DNA of 64,000 nt from Lentinula raphanica (Eukaryota > Basidiomycota > Agaricomycetes > Agaricales > Omphalotaceae): NCBI GenBank assembly GCA_027919835.1, contig JANVFP010000010.1, forward strand, positions 682,001 to 746,000, read 5' to 3'. The notes under the pieces are model-generated. The model was not told the DNA's origin, searched no databases, and worked only from the letters and a program-made list of their open reading frames with translations. Each line of letters begins with the position of its first letter. Position 1 is the stretch's first letter. Position numbers and translations under genes: made by a program. Below are positions 1-12,544 of this stretch, one piece after another.

Positions 1-887
1 CCAGTCTCTTGTTCCTCATCGAGGTCACGGAAGATGAAGTTGTTTGCGATAGAGGCTTTGATGCGGGCAAGTTGAGTGGAAGATTTAGGGTGATAGGGAG
101 GAACGTAACGCTGACTCCCTGAGGCAGATGATTATGACCACGTATTTTGTAACGGCATACGAAAAAAAAACCTACCAAGGAATCCACTACCACTCTCGAG
201 CTCCTCGATGGGAATACTTTCAGCACTCACACTTGTCCTTCTTGCAAAAATTGCGCTGTTGGGTGGATGCAGAAAATCACCAGGAGAGGGATTAGTACCG
301 TTTGCAGGGAGAGGAGCAAGCGGACTGAGTGGCGTGGACGAAGGGGAAAATGGATTCGTGAAACCTATAGCAGATGAAGATGTTGAGGACGGTCCAGCAA
401 TGATAGGAGGTAGATTCGGTGGTGGAGTGACTGAAGGCTTTGCAAAAGGATTGCTGAAAATTCCTGCTCCAGAGTTTCTCTGACTGTTCCTCCCTCCACT
501 GAAGTTCGAGCTCGTACTAGCTCTTTTTCTCTCAAGCGGGTCAATCGCTTCATCGTCTGTGCCTGCGACACTCGGTGCCGACACGCTTTGAGGAACATCG
601 ATAAAAACCGATGTACGACGACTGAGTGTGCCGTGAGTTCCGAAGGAGTGTCGATTCTGAAGTGAGCCAGTACTTCCACGTCCTGTTTCATTGTATGTCG
701 TGTTGCCTCCCAACGCGCCTAAAGCATCTCTTGCTCGGGTTCGTTGTTCTTCCAGCCTTGATTGAAACCAATTAGAGCAGAACTGTAACGCGTCGTTCGG
801 TCGTGCTCGTTCATGATCTCGATATAGTTCCAACAAGAGACCTCCAAGCGGAGAGGAAGGGCTAGGGAATGGATTATTGTTGTTCAT
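1..887 (-). CDS. bcy1/pkaR: cAMP-dependent protein kinase regulatory subunit (5' part, runs off window)
   Basis: Regulatory subunit that binds and inhibits the PKA catalytic subunit until cAMP binds. Exon 1 starts at the ATG at 887 (protein begins MNNNNPF; an in-frame ATG at 905 adds six residues) and encodes a RIIa-like dimerisation/docking segment in the first ~50 residues, then a Ser/Pro-rich linker, then the pseudosubstrate/inhibitor motif RRTSVSAE. A 57-nt intron (175..119, GTAGGT...CAG, phase 1) leads to exon 2, which continues YHPKSSTQLARIKAS and NFIFRDLDEEQ, the start of the first cyclic-nucleotide-binding region. The two cNMP domains lie beyond the left edge. The RR-T-S-V-S-A-E site is diagnostic of the family. 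Partial only because of the window border. Confidence 0.93.
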
Positions 888-1416
888 TCTATGCACACAG
901 AGCAAGTCAGGTCCATGCTATTGACGGGTGTACATCTTTCCAGTGGCAACGTACCAGGAATAGACTATATCTTTCCAGATTGATTGATAGATTGTACACC
1001 TTTTACCAGTCGACTGTTTGCTCAGTTCAGAGAGTTTTCGCTGGGAATTCCGAACGTTTAACGTTGAGAGGCAGAGTAGAGAGAGAGAGAGTAAAAGAGA
1101 GAACCAAAGGAACGTAAAAGCAGTTTTCCTTTCAGCTTTTATCGGATTTGAGAATTACAAGGACAACCTGCCGCGTGACTTATCCTTTGTTCGCTGTCCT
1201 TTTCGGGAAGTTCTAGTCATTGATGATTGCTCACCCTCCTACTCAGTTTTCCATTATCCAAACTTGAAAGCCAAGTTCGCAGCTCCGGAGATTGCTTAGT
1301 TGACTTGAAGAGGAAAACCTGTTCGTTCAGCAAGTAATGATAATTATGATACAGGCAGGGTACAACGATATCGGTACTTTCCTATCAAGCTTCCTGGACA
1401 AGGTTAAATGGGTAAT
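888..1416. promoter_or_regulatory. PKA-R upstream region with GA-rich tract
   Basis: No coding sequence that I can support. The stretch holds the presumed promoter and 5' leader of the PKA regulatory gene on the minus strand, and the 5' flank of the tRNA. A purine tract of repeated GA is visible near 1069-1100. Short ORFs here show no family signature. Confidence 0.4.
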
Positions 1417-1500
1417 GCCGGCGTGGCGCAATGGTAGCGCGTAGCTTTCCTAAGCCAATTAGTTAGGCTGAAGTTGCGGGTTCGATCCCCGTCGTCGGTT
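1417..1500 (+). tRNA. tRNA-Arg (anticodon CCT) with a 12-nt intron
   Basis: Cloverleaf can be folded by eye: acceptor GCCGGCG (1417-1423) with CGTCGGT (1493-1499; terminal pair G-U), D-stem GCGC/GCGC, anticodon stem TAGCT (1442-1446) with GGCTG (1466-1470), T-arm GCGGG-TTCGATC-CCCGT. The anticodon at 1449-1451 is CCT, reading AGG codons for arginine. An intron sits at the canonical place after position 37 (1453-1464). A run of T at 1511-1520 is a Pol III terminator. The two G-U pairs in the anticodon stem and the G-U at the acceptor end make it slightly weak, but internal A and B boxes are good. Confidence 0.85.
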
Positions 1501-1507
1501 TTGATTT

Positions 1508-1520
1508 GACTTTTTTTTTT
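1508..1520 (+). terminator. Pol III oligo-T terminator of the tRNA
   Basis: A long T run starts eight bases after the tRNA discriminator base, as expected for RNA polymerase III termination. Confidence 0.7.
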
Positions 1521-1714
1521 CCTTGCATGGATCAGAAGCTGATCTAAGTATACGGTGTTCGATTTGTACGCTTAAAAGTACAAAAGTCTTCTACAAATCA
1601 AAGTATCTTCACCAGTCGTCCAACATGAGTAGTCGAAGTACCACTATGATTTGAACAAATAATACACTGTGTATTTCACTTCACTTCGCAATGCAGGCCT
1701 GCTTTTTTCTTAAA

Positions 1715-4678
1715 TCACTCCCCTATCTCCATCATCGTAGCTTCCGCCCTAACTTCCATCGATCCCTGCATTCCCATCTCTACCATCCTCTCCCTTCTAG
1801 TCAAAGCCTCCATCATCTCTGCCGCTGTCTTTGCCGCAGGTGAAGCAGTATCAGCGTTCCCTTCTGCCTTCGAACCGTTCAACGCAGCCACCAATTTCTT
1901 CGCCTTCTCAGCTGCCTGAAATTCCGCCTCTTCCTTCCGACCCATATCAGTGGCCATATAATCCTCCCACTCCCTCCGGATCGCGGCCTTGAACACACCG
2001 AAAGACATATCGCTGTTAGGCTGAAAATCCATCATGTCTGGTTCTGATTCGTAGCCCGAATCATTCGCAGACGAGGTAGGTGAGGATTCAGAGGAGTTTG
2101 GGATGTATCGGAAATTCTCGTAGTGAACCTTGTCGTTGTAGGCGTATCTAAGTCGCATATCTTCAGTCACGCTCAACTTGGAGACTAGAACATGTCAAGC
2201 TTACTGGTAGCACTGCAACGTACAACACACCGTTCCCTCACCGCCGTCCTCCTTGCGCTTAGTCAGATTTTTCAGCTGATGCACCTGGTAGTGTTGAGGC
2301 GAAATCCAAGTAATGTCACCAGTCTTTAGCTCCACTTTATCCATGATCAGTCGTGGTCCACCAGAATTGACCAGGGAGTCGTAGAAGAAGGCATGAATAG
2401 TACCATATAGGACCTGTAGTATACAATATTAGAAATCAGTATGGCGACATAAACGAGCGCAATTGCTCTAAGTATAACACAGCCTACAAACCTTTATAAT
2501 AGCAAACGAGTCCGCATGTTCGTGTATAGGACTGTAATGACCTGCAGGCCAGATTTCCAGAACGTAAGGAATCCCAGGGGAGTTGACCTATCATTGGGAT
2601 TTCAGTCAATACGAGATCGTCGATAGTAAAGTAGCCATGATCGGATGAAATTGTCACAAAGTGCACAAATGGCGGGCAACCAGGTTAGAAAGACGAAATC
2701 CATCTAGAATACAAAGGATGGTAGATCTCATCTTCTCATTTAAACTTTGAAGATGTGAAAAACGAACCGGAGGACGATGAGTTTACACTCCGTGAAGGTG
2801 ATTCACAAGTGCCGAGATTCATCGAAAGAAAGAAAGAAGGAAGAAAAACATGAACAATTCGAATGACAAAAGAATAAGAAGACGTGACATGTTGAACTAA
2901 CCATATGTGAACCCAACGTAATTCTCAGATATGTTTGTGACAAGTCGGGTTTTTCTTCTGTACCAACACCTTGGAGTTTCTCTTTCTTACTGAACTCTCC
3001 CGCCTTCCGCATGAGCAAGCTATAGCCCAAGCACCCTTCGGTGCTTACACTCCGTTCGATGGCCCGCCCGAAGGCAGGAAAATCGGGCGTGTTGAGAATG
3101 ATATTGGGTCCAGCGACGTTGGCATATAATTTCTGTGGATCGGCAGCGGCGTAGATGCGAGAAGAGGTACCATTGTCGGAAGTATGAGGAAAGTGTGCAG
3201 AGTAGTATGGACAGTGAAGAGTGTTGAGAGAAAGAGGTGGGAATATCGGCGCAGGGGGATTTGCGGGTACCGGAAGAGCAGTAGATTGGTTTTCAGGTTT
3301 GGATACGGTAGACCGGCGAGATGGAGAAGGAGGTTTACGACGAAGGTTGGTGTTGATTTTGAGTTTGGATTTGGCGGTGGTTTTGTGTTTGGGGTTGACG
3401 TTGGCGTTAGGTCGACGCACGAGGGGTGCAGAAGTAAAGGGAGACGATAAAGTTGAAGTAGAGGAAGTCGATTTAGAAGAGACGATGGACGTGGATGGGA
3501 CCGGAGGAGGATCAACCACCGGTAAAGACGGCGGGGGAACCAGAAGAAGTGCCGGTTGTGAAGAATCATTTAAATTATCAGAAGATAAGACCGCCGTATT
3601 ATCAACGGTATCATCCACCGTGGAGATATCAGGAAGAGCCAGATTTTGGGTAAGCGAATTCGAAGCAGTGAGCAAATCATTGCAGGCGGTAAGCTGTTGT
3701 TCGTTGGGAGCGACAAAGTGACTGCTGGAGCTCACCTGACACTCCACAGGCAGATTGGCAACGACAGTGAAGTCGTTTGTTTCGAGGTCGTTCATTGAGA
3801 TTCTATAATCTGGTATGACATAGGGTGACGGAGCATCTCCCAGCGGGAGAATTTCTGTTGTAACAGAGAGAGTGCGCTATAAACAGATGTATCGATTTAG
3901 ATCGGCATGAAATGAACATTCATATGAGAGAAAGTCTTCTTACCGTATCACCTCCTGTTTGGAGGACTCGAACTTCCTTGAGTTTTTCGAGGAAACTCCA
4001 TGTATCGTCGGGCCAGACCATACAGCCATGATCATCTAATTTTTTCAATCTGGCTTCTAACAACGTGAGATTCGAGCTCAGATATCCCTTTCCGTACTTG
4101 AGAATACCATTTGGACAATCAATCGACAGCCAATACGTGGTCTGTCGATTCACATCCAAGTACATACCCGGGCCGTGACCTGCACCTCCGCCAGAGCCTA
4201 CATACGGTGATCCAGGCGGTGGGCGCGCGGGAATCATCGTAGCAGAGGTATAGTAGCCGTACGAAAATGTGCAGGACGTCGGGGTGATATCGAGGTACAA
4301 CGATGGTCCCGAGCGATCAGCAGAACTCAGACAGATACAGAGTTCTGCAGCAGCGGACGCGGACACGGAGACTGTTCCCTGTCCTTCTAGATCGAGGCTG
4401 TATACAGGCGCATCTTGTTGATACATCACCAGTGCATGGGAGAATGAATTAACCTCCGTAGCGCCGGCATCAGGAATAGACAAGCCAGCTGTTTCCTCGT
4501 AGCCTAGTTGAAGAGGCGTGTTGAAGAATTTGATAGAGGAAAATGGATTGGCGTCTAGACCCTCCTTGAGATTGCCTGCTGAATGAGATCCAGCTAAAGG
4601 ACGCGAGGCAGCCGGTAGATTGCCTCGCGGCGTGTCGAAATACGCGAACGGATCGAGGAAGGCGTATTGGAACGACAT
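1715..4678 (-). CDS. Large protein with C-terminal cysteine-dioxygenase-like cupin domain
   Basis: Start at ATG 4678 (MSFQYAFLDPFAYF). Exon 1 (4678..3952) is joined by a GTGATA...ACAG intron to exon 2 from 3854, which reads EILPLGD...VIPDYRISM and then a long Ser/Pro/Thr-rich stretch to about 2902. The C-terminal part (about 2600-2180) carries EIWPAGHYSPIHEHADS, IIKVLYGTIHAFFY and TLQCYQ, the cupin pattern of the cysteine dioxygenase type I group (H-x-H metal ligands). The last intron (57 nt, GTAAGC...TTAG) joins TLQCYQ to YAYNDKVHYENF, ending at 1715 in a charged tail. Exons between 2902 and 2590 are not resolved: the segment PPFVHFVTISSDHGYF is in a frame that no clear intron connects. The first half may be a separate gene; enzyme activity is not proven. 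Confidence 0.6.
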
Positions 4679-7144
4679 GTTAGCAAAGAATGAAGTGCGA
4701 TGGTGCAAGATAACACGATGCAAAAACAACGTGTTAAGGGTTTATGTAGCATCAAGCGGAGATCGAGGAGGGTTCATGTCAACATTGCCCTGCAATGCCT
4801 CCCGAAGGCTCCATTTGGAACCTGAGAGCTTTCTGATGAGCGATAGATGTGTAGGAAGCGATTCCGGAGTCTGAAAGAGAGTGAAGGTTACCACCAGCTC
4901 CAACTGAGCAGAGATTAAAGTTCAGAGCTCGAAGGAGCAAGCGGAAATCGTTGTCTTTTCTGATTTGATCTGCAGGAGAGCGAAATTAAACAAGGGTGGT
5001 CCCAGATTTTATGGGAAGCAGCGATCTTGATAGTGTACCTTTGTGGCTGGCATTCTGAATTTACATGAGAAGCAGAGATGTTCGTTATCCAAGATTGGTA
5101 CGTGAATGCGTTTTTTTTGCCCCCCCAAGTTTTGTATCGTGTCCTGTTTTTGAGTGTATCATGATCAGCTCATTTAGTTCAAAAAAAGACCACAGTACAC
5201 AAAAGACTACTGGTTAGCTTCATAGGCTTTGGGCGGATAACAAGGTGAAAGCGGGAAATTGACGAAGCACAGTCTTTCTTCTCACGCCTCAATCCATGCA
5301 CAAAGCTCAACGTTCGACCTCCAACATGTCACCTGGAGCAATTTACTCTCTGAACACAAGCCTTCTCAACTGTCATCATTCAACAACTCTCCCGCTTGCA
5401 GCTCTTATCTTCGAGTATGAACATAATGGAGAAGGAGATGTTGAAAATTTCAATTTCACGCGGACCAATGTGGCCACCAGATACAGAACAATGGTCATCC
5501 CTCTCTTTCTAGCTTTTCTAGAAAACCCATCTCGACAGTCGTCCTAGTGGTTCCTGTCCTATATTCGGTTTACTCCTCCCCATTTTGGTATCCAGTACAA
5601 CGATTGCTCGCCGCCTTCAAAGGATCCATGTCAAGCTTACCGGCTTTGTCTCGTCACTGGACCCTCTTTCATCTACTTTATTGCATTCTGCCCTTCAAAA
5701 ACCATCTCTCCCTCATGCAATTCGGTCCGTTCTCCTGAATCCCTCCCACCATCTAGCAAACCTAGTTTTCGCTACAACCAGACTTCCCTGATCCTTCGCG
5801 ATTGAATCCCATCGTTCAGCGTCCGTATGTGGCCATCACATCTGGTCTCATGGGTTAATCCCTGCAATCGCAGATTCCTGGTCTTCGGATTCAACAGAAT
5901 ACCGATGTCCTACTATATTTCAACGCAGAAAGACTCCCCAGAATCTTTCCTTGTTCCAAAGTCGCTGTCAAACGCGAACCCCAACGGAATGACTCGTTCA
6001 TTTCCCAATGGCTATCGCATCGGATATCCGCAAGTTACTCGCTTGAGTAGAATGAGCAGACTTCGAAGTTCACTGGAACTGAAAACACTGCAGGACAGCT
6101 GTTGCAGCTATTGAAAATTTCCACAAGAACTTCCGCAAAGAACCCCCATGAAAATTCTCACAAGAATACAGTGCTAGCTTTAATCTAGTGCTCTGTTCTG
6201 GGTACACTGTAATCAACCATCACATTCGTCGAACTATGGAAAACATTTTTCGACAAATCAAGAATGTGCGGATATCCGTAGTATCGCCCAAGCAAAGTTG
6301 GTTACACTCATGTCTCCACGTCTCTCGGGACTCCTTAACACATATCTGCAAGTGATTGTCAACTCTCTTGACGTTTCGATAATATCTTCCATTGGACGCA
6401 GTGGGTATATCGAAGCGGGCACCCGAAATTCTGGCTTTTTTGCTCCATCAACATAATGTTTTTCTACTCCGTCCTGTTCGACAGCAACGGGCTCGCTACG
6501 CACAAAGCTATTTGCTCACTTTCCGCATAGCCTCAACCTCAACGTCTCCCGCGAGACACGACACGCTTGATTCTTCCAGGCTTTGACCAGCTCGAATTCG
6601 ATCTTGATCTTTGTATTGATCGTCAAACTCGGACCGCCTTCGTTTGTTGAAAGCTCTTGGTCGGCCTCACTTTGAGAGTCTGCCCTTTCATTACATATGA
6701 CGCTTGCTTGGCTCTTCTCGAGGATCAAGGATTCCGGTATGCTCGTAGCCAGCTGTACCTCGTTATTGTGGTGTCTATCTACATATCAGCATGATTCCGA
6801 GATAACGCTGAGCGCTAAGGATTGGAGCTCCAACCAACCTCGTGATAGGCTATATGTACTGGCTCCTCCCCATGGGCATTAATTCTCATTGTCGCTAAAG
6901 CAATCGCGATGCCAACGCTCCACTGTTTGTAGATTATGGAGTGAGAACAATGGTGAGCGCTTCAGTTATAACAAGTCCCGCTAACTTCAGTTCTAAACTA
7001 AACCCCCCCGTTTTTGCCTACCTCTCCGAACTGGCACTCACTATTGGACAGAATAGCAGCCACGAGCTGGAACATCTGTCCTATCATTTTCTCAATATCT
7101 AGTAACTAACACCACACTCCTTACCTTTCAAATTACATTCAAAG
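4679..7144. other. 2.4-kb stretch without a recognisable gene
   Basis: Begins with the promoter of the cupin gene on the minus strand. Beyond that, several open stretches of 60-95 codons exist on the plus strand (5296-6114, 6392-6882), but none has a family motif, a consistent codon frame or well placed splice sites. The last 100-200 bp should contain the promoter of the following membrane-protein gene. Could hide a decayed or fast-evolving gene. Confidence 0.4.
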
Positions 7145-8384
7145 ATGGATGGACGAAATATTCGTATCTTTCAGAGGCAGGGCCTCGGTAACGGTGAGTT
7201 CTCTTTCTGTGGAACAAGTTTGAACGACTCTGACCTGATGCGTAGTTCTTGGCGGGGTAGGAAATGTTGTGTAAGTGCATTCGCGAGACCACTCTCCCTG
7301 ACTCCCAACTGTACTAAATCCTGTGTCCAGTTCTGGCCTTGGCAGTGGGATTAACTCTGCGGTCAGCGATGTTGGTGCAGGAGTAACTTCTGGGTTAGGA
7401 CAAATCACAAGCGCGATCCTCCCTTCTACAACGACGTGAGTCCATGATTTCTTGCTGTCAATGAACAGGACGCGGTTTACAACGCGTTCTTGGCTCGTGT
7501 AGTCCCACTACCACTTCGACTTCTATTTCCTCCACGTCCGTCACTAGTAGTACTTCGTAGGTGTTCGTACCGAAGGTTGTTGCACGGCTGACCCACTATG
7601 CAGTACTTCATCATCGTCTTCATCATCGTCTTCATCATCGTCAACGATTCGAACGTCGACGTCTTCGACGCTGACATCTTCGTCGACATCTATTGCGTCC
7701 TCTTCGACCACGTCTTCCTTGACTTCAAGCAGTGCCACCTCGTCCTCTACGCCCACTGTCTTCTCATCGCCTTCGGTCTACACATCCACATCAGATGGTG
7801 TCCAAGAAACGATCACCGCGTTCGTAACATCCTCGGCTGCTCCTAGTCCGACCCAGACTTCCAACAATGCTTCGAGCGGTTTTCTAAACAACAAACCCCT
7901 CGAAGGTTTCGTATTCGCTCTGTGTGGAATCGTAGCAATCGTCATCTTGTTCCTGGTGACCACATTCGCCCTCCGTCGTTCCCGGCGAAAGAAGATGATT
8001 AACGAAGCCTTATCGTATGAACCCACTACGACACATGGCTATACTGATGACATGAATCGGAACTTGATGGAGAAGAGTCGGGAAAGTTACAGTTCGACCG
8101 GAAGCGCAGGTAGTGGACGGGGTCCGCCGTATTCTGGTGGAGTTTCTGGTCCACCGGTCATAGGGCAACAACAAGTGGGGTATGGATATGAACGCGAGTA
8201 TCCCGCGTACGCGCCTCGGACTCCGAATCCTGCCTATGATGTTACCCGTTCGTATGGCCCATCGTATGGCTACACCACGAACCAGGTCTCTCAAGCGCCT
8301 GTAACCTATCCGATCGGTGTTTCTCATCCTGCCTCAGCGAACACTGAAACGCAGGCGATGGCGATGGCTCCTATTCCTGTTTAA
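7145..8384 (+). CDS. Ser/Thr-rich single-pass membrane protein (Mid2/mucin-like)
   Basis: Five exons by inspection: 7145..7193, 7246..7270, 7331..7435, 7503..7556 and 7604..8384, all GT...AG and in frame. The N-terminus (MDGRNIRIFQRQGLGN) has no obvious signal peptide. It is followed by a Gly/Ser segment, then roughly 90 residues almost only Ser and Thr (probable O-glycosylated ectodomain), one hydrophobic segment (FVFALCGIVAIVILFLVTTF) and a basic stop-transfer RRSRRKK. The cytoplasmic tail is rich in Tyr, Gly and Pro. This layout resembles fungal wall-stress sensors of the Mid2/Wsc sort or other membrane mucins, but there is no WSC domain, so the role in wall sensing is inference. Confidence 0.75.
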
Positions 8385-9810
8385 GACTGTCTTCATACGA
8401 TCACTATGCCTCCTCCAAAACACCGCTTCATATTCGACGATAATACCCCTTCTTCACCGACCACTGCGCCACCTTACTTTTGAATATTGTTACTTCATTT
8501 TCCTTCTCTTGATGCTTTGCCTGTTGAGACAGGTGTTCGGTTTGAGTGTTCGCGCACGATCGTTCCGAACGTTTGACAAAAGAAACTTGAAAGGCTTGAC
8601 TGCTCGTGTACAAAACTTTCCATGCTGCTGGTAAGGTAGCAACAATGTACAAATATTCTGAATCCGCCGAATCCTTTTTTCCGACGTCAGTAAATTTGGC
8701 AACAACACTTGAGTCATCACGAAGACAAGGGAAGAGAACAGGAGCCTGCCTGAGCTCGCTGCCCGAGTGTTTATGGCAGAAGAGACTGATTAGCAAGAAA
8801 ACAGAAAACCGGGAAAAGACGGGAAATGGACAGGTCCGGAGTTCTTCATATTATATCATGAAATGAATGAATGATACGTAATGATAGTCGTTGTTTCCTC
8901 GGCTGTTCCAAAAGCGTCGAGAAGTCTGAGTCCAGCTATGACGCTGTCGAGGATTGTGAAACGCTACATGGGAAGGGGACAGAAATTTGAGATGAGATGT
9001 TTGCTGTATGTAGAGGAACATGCATGTACATTGAAGGGAGGGAAAGCAGTTCTAGCGTCTAGACTCTACACAGTCGTACGATCTAGTAGCTGGTGAAGAT
9101 ACTCATGCCTCTGAAGATGTGATAGATTCCCGAGTAGATGTTTATCTGAATACCTACGGCAGACAGTCTACAGACACAGGGGATTATTTCAATCAAGTTG
9201 GTTGTAAAACAGTCATCGAACTTCATCGAATCGAGGCAGGCAAGGCAAAACTCGGGCAGAAGGATGACCAGAAGCTTACGTGTACAATGACATACCAATC
9301 AGGCATATTCCGGAATAAACATACTATGGCCTTTTTGGTTTAAATCAAGTTTGAACTAGCTGCAGCCTGCAGGCCTCAAGCCTCCTGTTTATTCCTTATC
9401 AGTGCTGGCACTGTTCACGAAGTGAAGGGGTATATTTTTTTCGCAGTCTCCGTGTCAATGTTTCTTCCTGAAATCAAAAAGAATATTGATGCCCAAAGGT
9501 CGCTGGCTTGGACCAAGACCGCTTCGTCACCGGCCCCCCTTCATCTCGAAGACTGTCGCTATGCTTCCAGGACCTCCTAGACCCACGGTCAACACACGGT
9601 TAAATGTTGTTGTATAGACCAAGACCGAGCGGAATGGAAATCCGATGAGATCAACGTCCGGCTTTGCATGAGTTTACGTTGATCTGCTGAGTAAGAAATT
9701 CAGATACGGATCCGAAATCATCTCTCCTTTGTAAACAACACTTCCATTTGCTTAAATAAAAACCGTAGAGTCATGATTGTTTTTGTTTCGCTTACGCCCC
9801 TCATCCAACG
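8385..9810. other. Intergenic, 3' flank and Ytp1 promoter
   Basis: Contains the 3' flank of the Ser/Thr-rich gene and the 5' flank of the Ytp1-like gene. ORFs of 70-120 codons on both strands overlap each other and show no motif. Nothing further is seen. Confidence 0.4.
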
Positions 9811-12175
9811 ATGCGCCTCTCCTGGCTTGCTCTAGGTCCTTTCTCCCTCCTCCTTATCTCCGTCCTTGCAGATAGCAATGTACATCCATCCGAGGCATCT
9901 CTTTCAAGACGAGACGGAGATCATCATCATATGAGCCATGCTGCCCCCCTCTTGGAACTGAACGAAACAGAGCTCACCCTTAACCATCAGCCAATACCCG
10001 AGTCATATTACACCATAGATTTTGATGATATCGAGCACGCCTCCGAAAGGCATCCCGGGCTCATGTTCATGCACGCAGTGACAATGATGTTGGCTTGGTT
10101 TGTCATGCTCCCGATGGGTGAGTAATGATACCGATTACTAGGATCGCACTTCACCTAAATAACGGTAGGAATTGCCATGCGTTCCGTGAACCATGCATGG
10201 CACAAGATGGTCACGCTTGGCTTCTACGGCTTCGTGTTACTCGGACTAGCGTTCTCAACCGCGTACAGAAAACTGACTCCTAACATGTACGAAGGTATGA
10301 TGAATTTACTCCTATCGGGCAACATCCCTCCTCAACTGAGTATCCAGGTCAAGTACATGGAAAGCAAGGCTACGTTTGGATCTTATTCGCGCTGGGTTTG
10401 ACCACGGTTGACTTTCTCAACATCTTTCGCCGCATATATCTCTATTTCCGAAGCGGTCAAAAATTTGAGATCAGAAGTTTTTGGTCTTCGGTCATTCTCA
10501 ACAAAGAGGAATCTTTGTCTTCGGAGGGGACTGAGTATACTGGACTTGTTAGCGAGGACCCCGAGGAAATGTACATGGCGGAACTTGTTTCTCCTACCTC
10601 CCCCCCGCCTCACAAGCACGTTCACTATGATGATGATACCGTGCCAGATGGACCTACTGCTCAATGGGCCAAGGACGTGAGGCGCCACCGTCGTGATTAC
10701 TCACAATCAGCTGCGTCCGAAACCACCCTTTTCGGTCGGTCTCACTATGATGAAGAAGAAACCAACGGTGATCGCCATTTACCCGCCAAAATCCCCATCC
10801 CGAAACGAATCGGAACCGGTGTATTCGCTACTCTGGAACGGATACTCGTGTTTGGTGGCTTTGCGCAGGTTTTGACTGGTATCGTGGTGTACACAGGTGG
10901 GTCATCATTCGCTTGAAACCAATCTTTGATTTTGATTTGGTCCGACAACTTCATCGTAGGCGGATGCAGAGAGAATTATTTGAATGGATGTTTGGCACAT
11001 CTCATCAAAGGCGCAATCTTTTGGTGTTACGGACTTGTTTCCTTTGCTCGCTATCTGGGTGCTTTTGCGGTACGCAACTCCTCTGCTTTTGTAATCACCT
11101 GCTAAATGAATCGTGCAGGAGCTAGGTTGGGCCTGGAATCGTGCCCCCGCTGCTGGGTATCCCAGCGCAGAGTTTGTCGAATCTTTGGTACGTGTTTCAT
11201 CATCAAATATCGTTCGGCGATCACTGTTCTGATTCTGTGCGTACCCAAGGTTATTTTCATCTATGGGGCTACAAACACTTGGATGGAGCGTTGGGGTGCT
11301 CGTCCCGGTGATCCATTCACTACGAAGCAAATCCAACACATCGGTATCGCGGTGGGTACTCGAAAGTTCTTTATCGTGATGAGGTCTGGACTCATGTGTT
11401 ATCACCGTCGATCAGGTCATGTTCTGGTTCGCAGGCCTCCTCGGGATGGCGATTGAATCCAAGACTGTTCGACAATGGCTGGCGGCATCGACCATATCTG
11501 CACTCAACCCTTCAAAGCGGGATCAAGAAGCTGTTGCCGAACCACCCACATATATTGCTAGTTTTAACCCCTTCCCAGCTCTTGTCATCGGTGTGACAGG
11601 AGCAGCGATGGCTGCTCATGCTCAAACCTACCTGTTCCAGGTATGAAAATTACGGTTTTTTCCAAGTCGCTCCTGATATATTCGCTCTCCAGGTTCAGAT
11701 CCACCAACTCTGGGGGAATCTTCTCCTTGCTTGGTCGGTATTACGGTAAGGGCTTTGCTCCGTATGTCAATGGTCATTGGATACTAAATGCTTAAATTTT
11801 TGCCTGTTCTCAGATGCCTAACGTACTTTTTCCTTTGGCTGGGCGTCCCTCGGAGTATGCTTCCTTCGCGGCCGCCAACTGAAGCACTTGGAAGTTTCTT
11901 CCTTGCATGTGGAGGTTTGGCATTCATGTTCTCAACGGAGGAACTCACTATTGCTGCCATGAGAAGAGGACGAGATGGTGAGAATTTTTTTTGCCCCATC
12001 TTTCGGAATACATTCAAACGTCGATCTTCTGTTGTCCATAGACGTGATGATGTTTTTGAATGTCGCTGTAGCGATCACCTGCTTTGCCCTGTGCTGGACA
12101 ATCGCTGTTGTCGGTTTCAAAGGCTATCTCAAATCCCGCATTGCACCGCCTGTTGCATACCACAGTTCGGCCTGA
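9811..12175 (+). CDS. Ytp1-like multi-pass membrane protein (DUF2427 + Ytp1)
   Basis: Start MRLSWLALGPFSLLLISVLA is a signal peptide; a short lumenal His-rich stretch (DGDHHHMSHAA) follows. Then come several exons with hydrophobic helices: MFMHAVTMMLAWFVMLPMG, KMVTLGFYGFVLLGLAFS, a long hydrophilic loop (about 10480-10800), LERILVFGGFAQVLTGIVVY, then five or more helices to AVAITCFALCWTIAVVGF. The C-terminal motif FSTEELTIAAMRR is typical of the Ytp1 domain. At least eight short introns, for example after LPMG, VVYTG, and YLFQ. Ends YHSSA-stop at 12175. Yeast Ytp1 is a membrane protein of unknown function; a b561-like fold of the N-terminal part has been suggested for the family. Confidence 0.85.
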
Positions 12176-12544
12176 TAGTGTTTCAGCGTCAACGACCAGT
12201 TCCTCTCTTCATTTGCATCTCATGTTCGGCCTTACGCTGCTTTACAACATTCAACCCCAACTGCTTATTTATATTCATGTTCATGCGTGTCCGGGTTTTG
12301 AAAAAACTTTCCGTCTGTACATATTGTACAGGCCTCATTTGTTTCACTAGCTTCTCACCGCTTTCCTACTGTATCTAATACCATTCTCCAGTATCCTTGA
12401 TGATCATTACTTGCACCAGCTGTTCTGTACCTGCATCGGCGTATGTACGTATCTTGCTTAGATTGTAATGTTGGCTTTTGAATCAATGATGTTTCTTTAC
12501 GACCTTCATCCTACATACCTCGACACTAAGCACCCTTTGATGAG

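Noticed and set aside
3221..3721. Plus-strand ORF of 166 codons
   Set aside because: Antisense to the Ser/Pro/Thr-rich part of the cupin gene and without any motif.
5296..6882. Chain of plus-strand ORFs of 60-95 codons
   Set aside because: No motif, signal peptide or consistent frame, and no splice sites that join them into one product.
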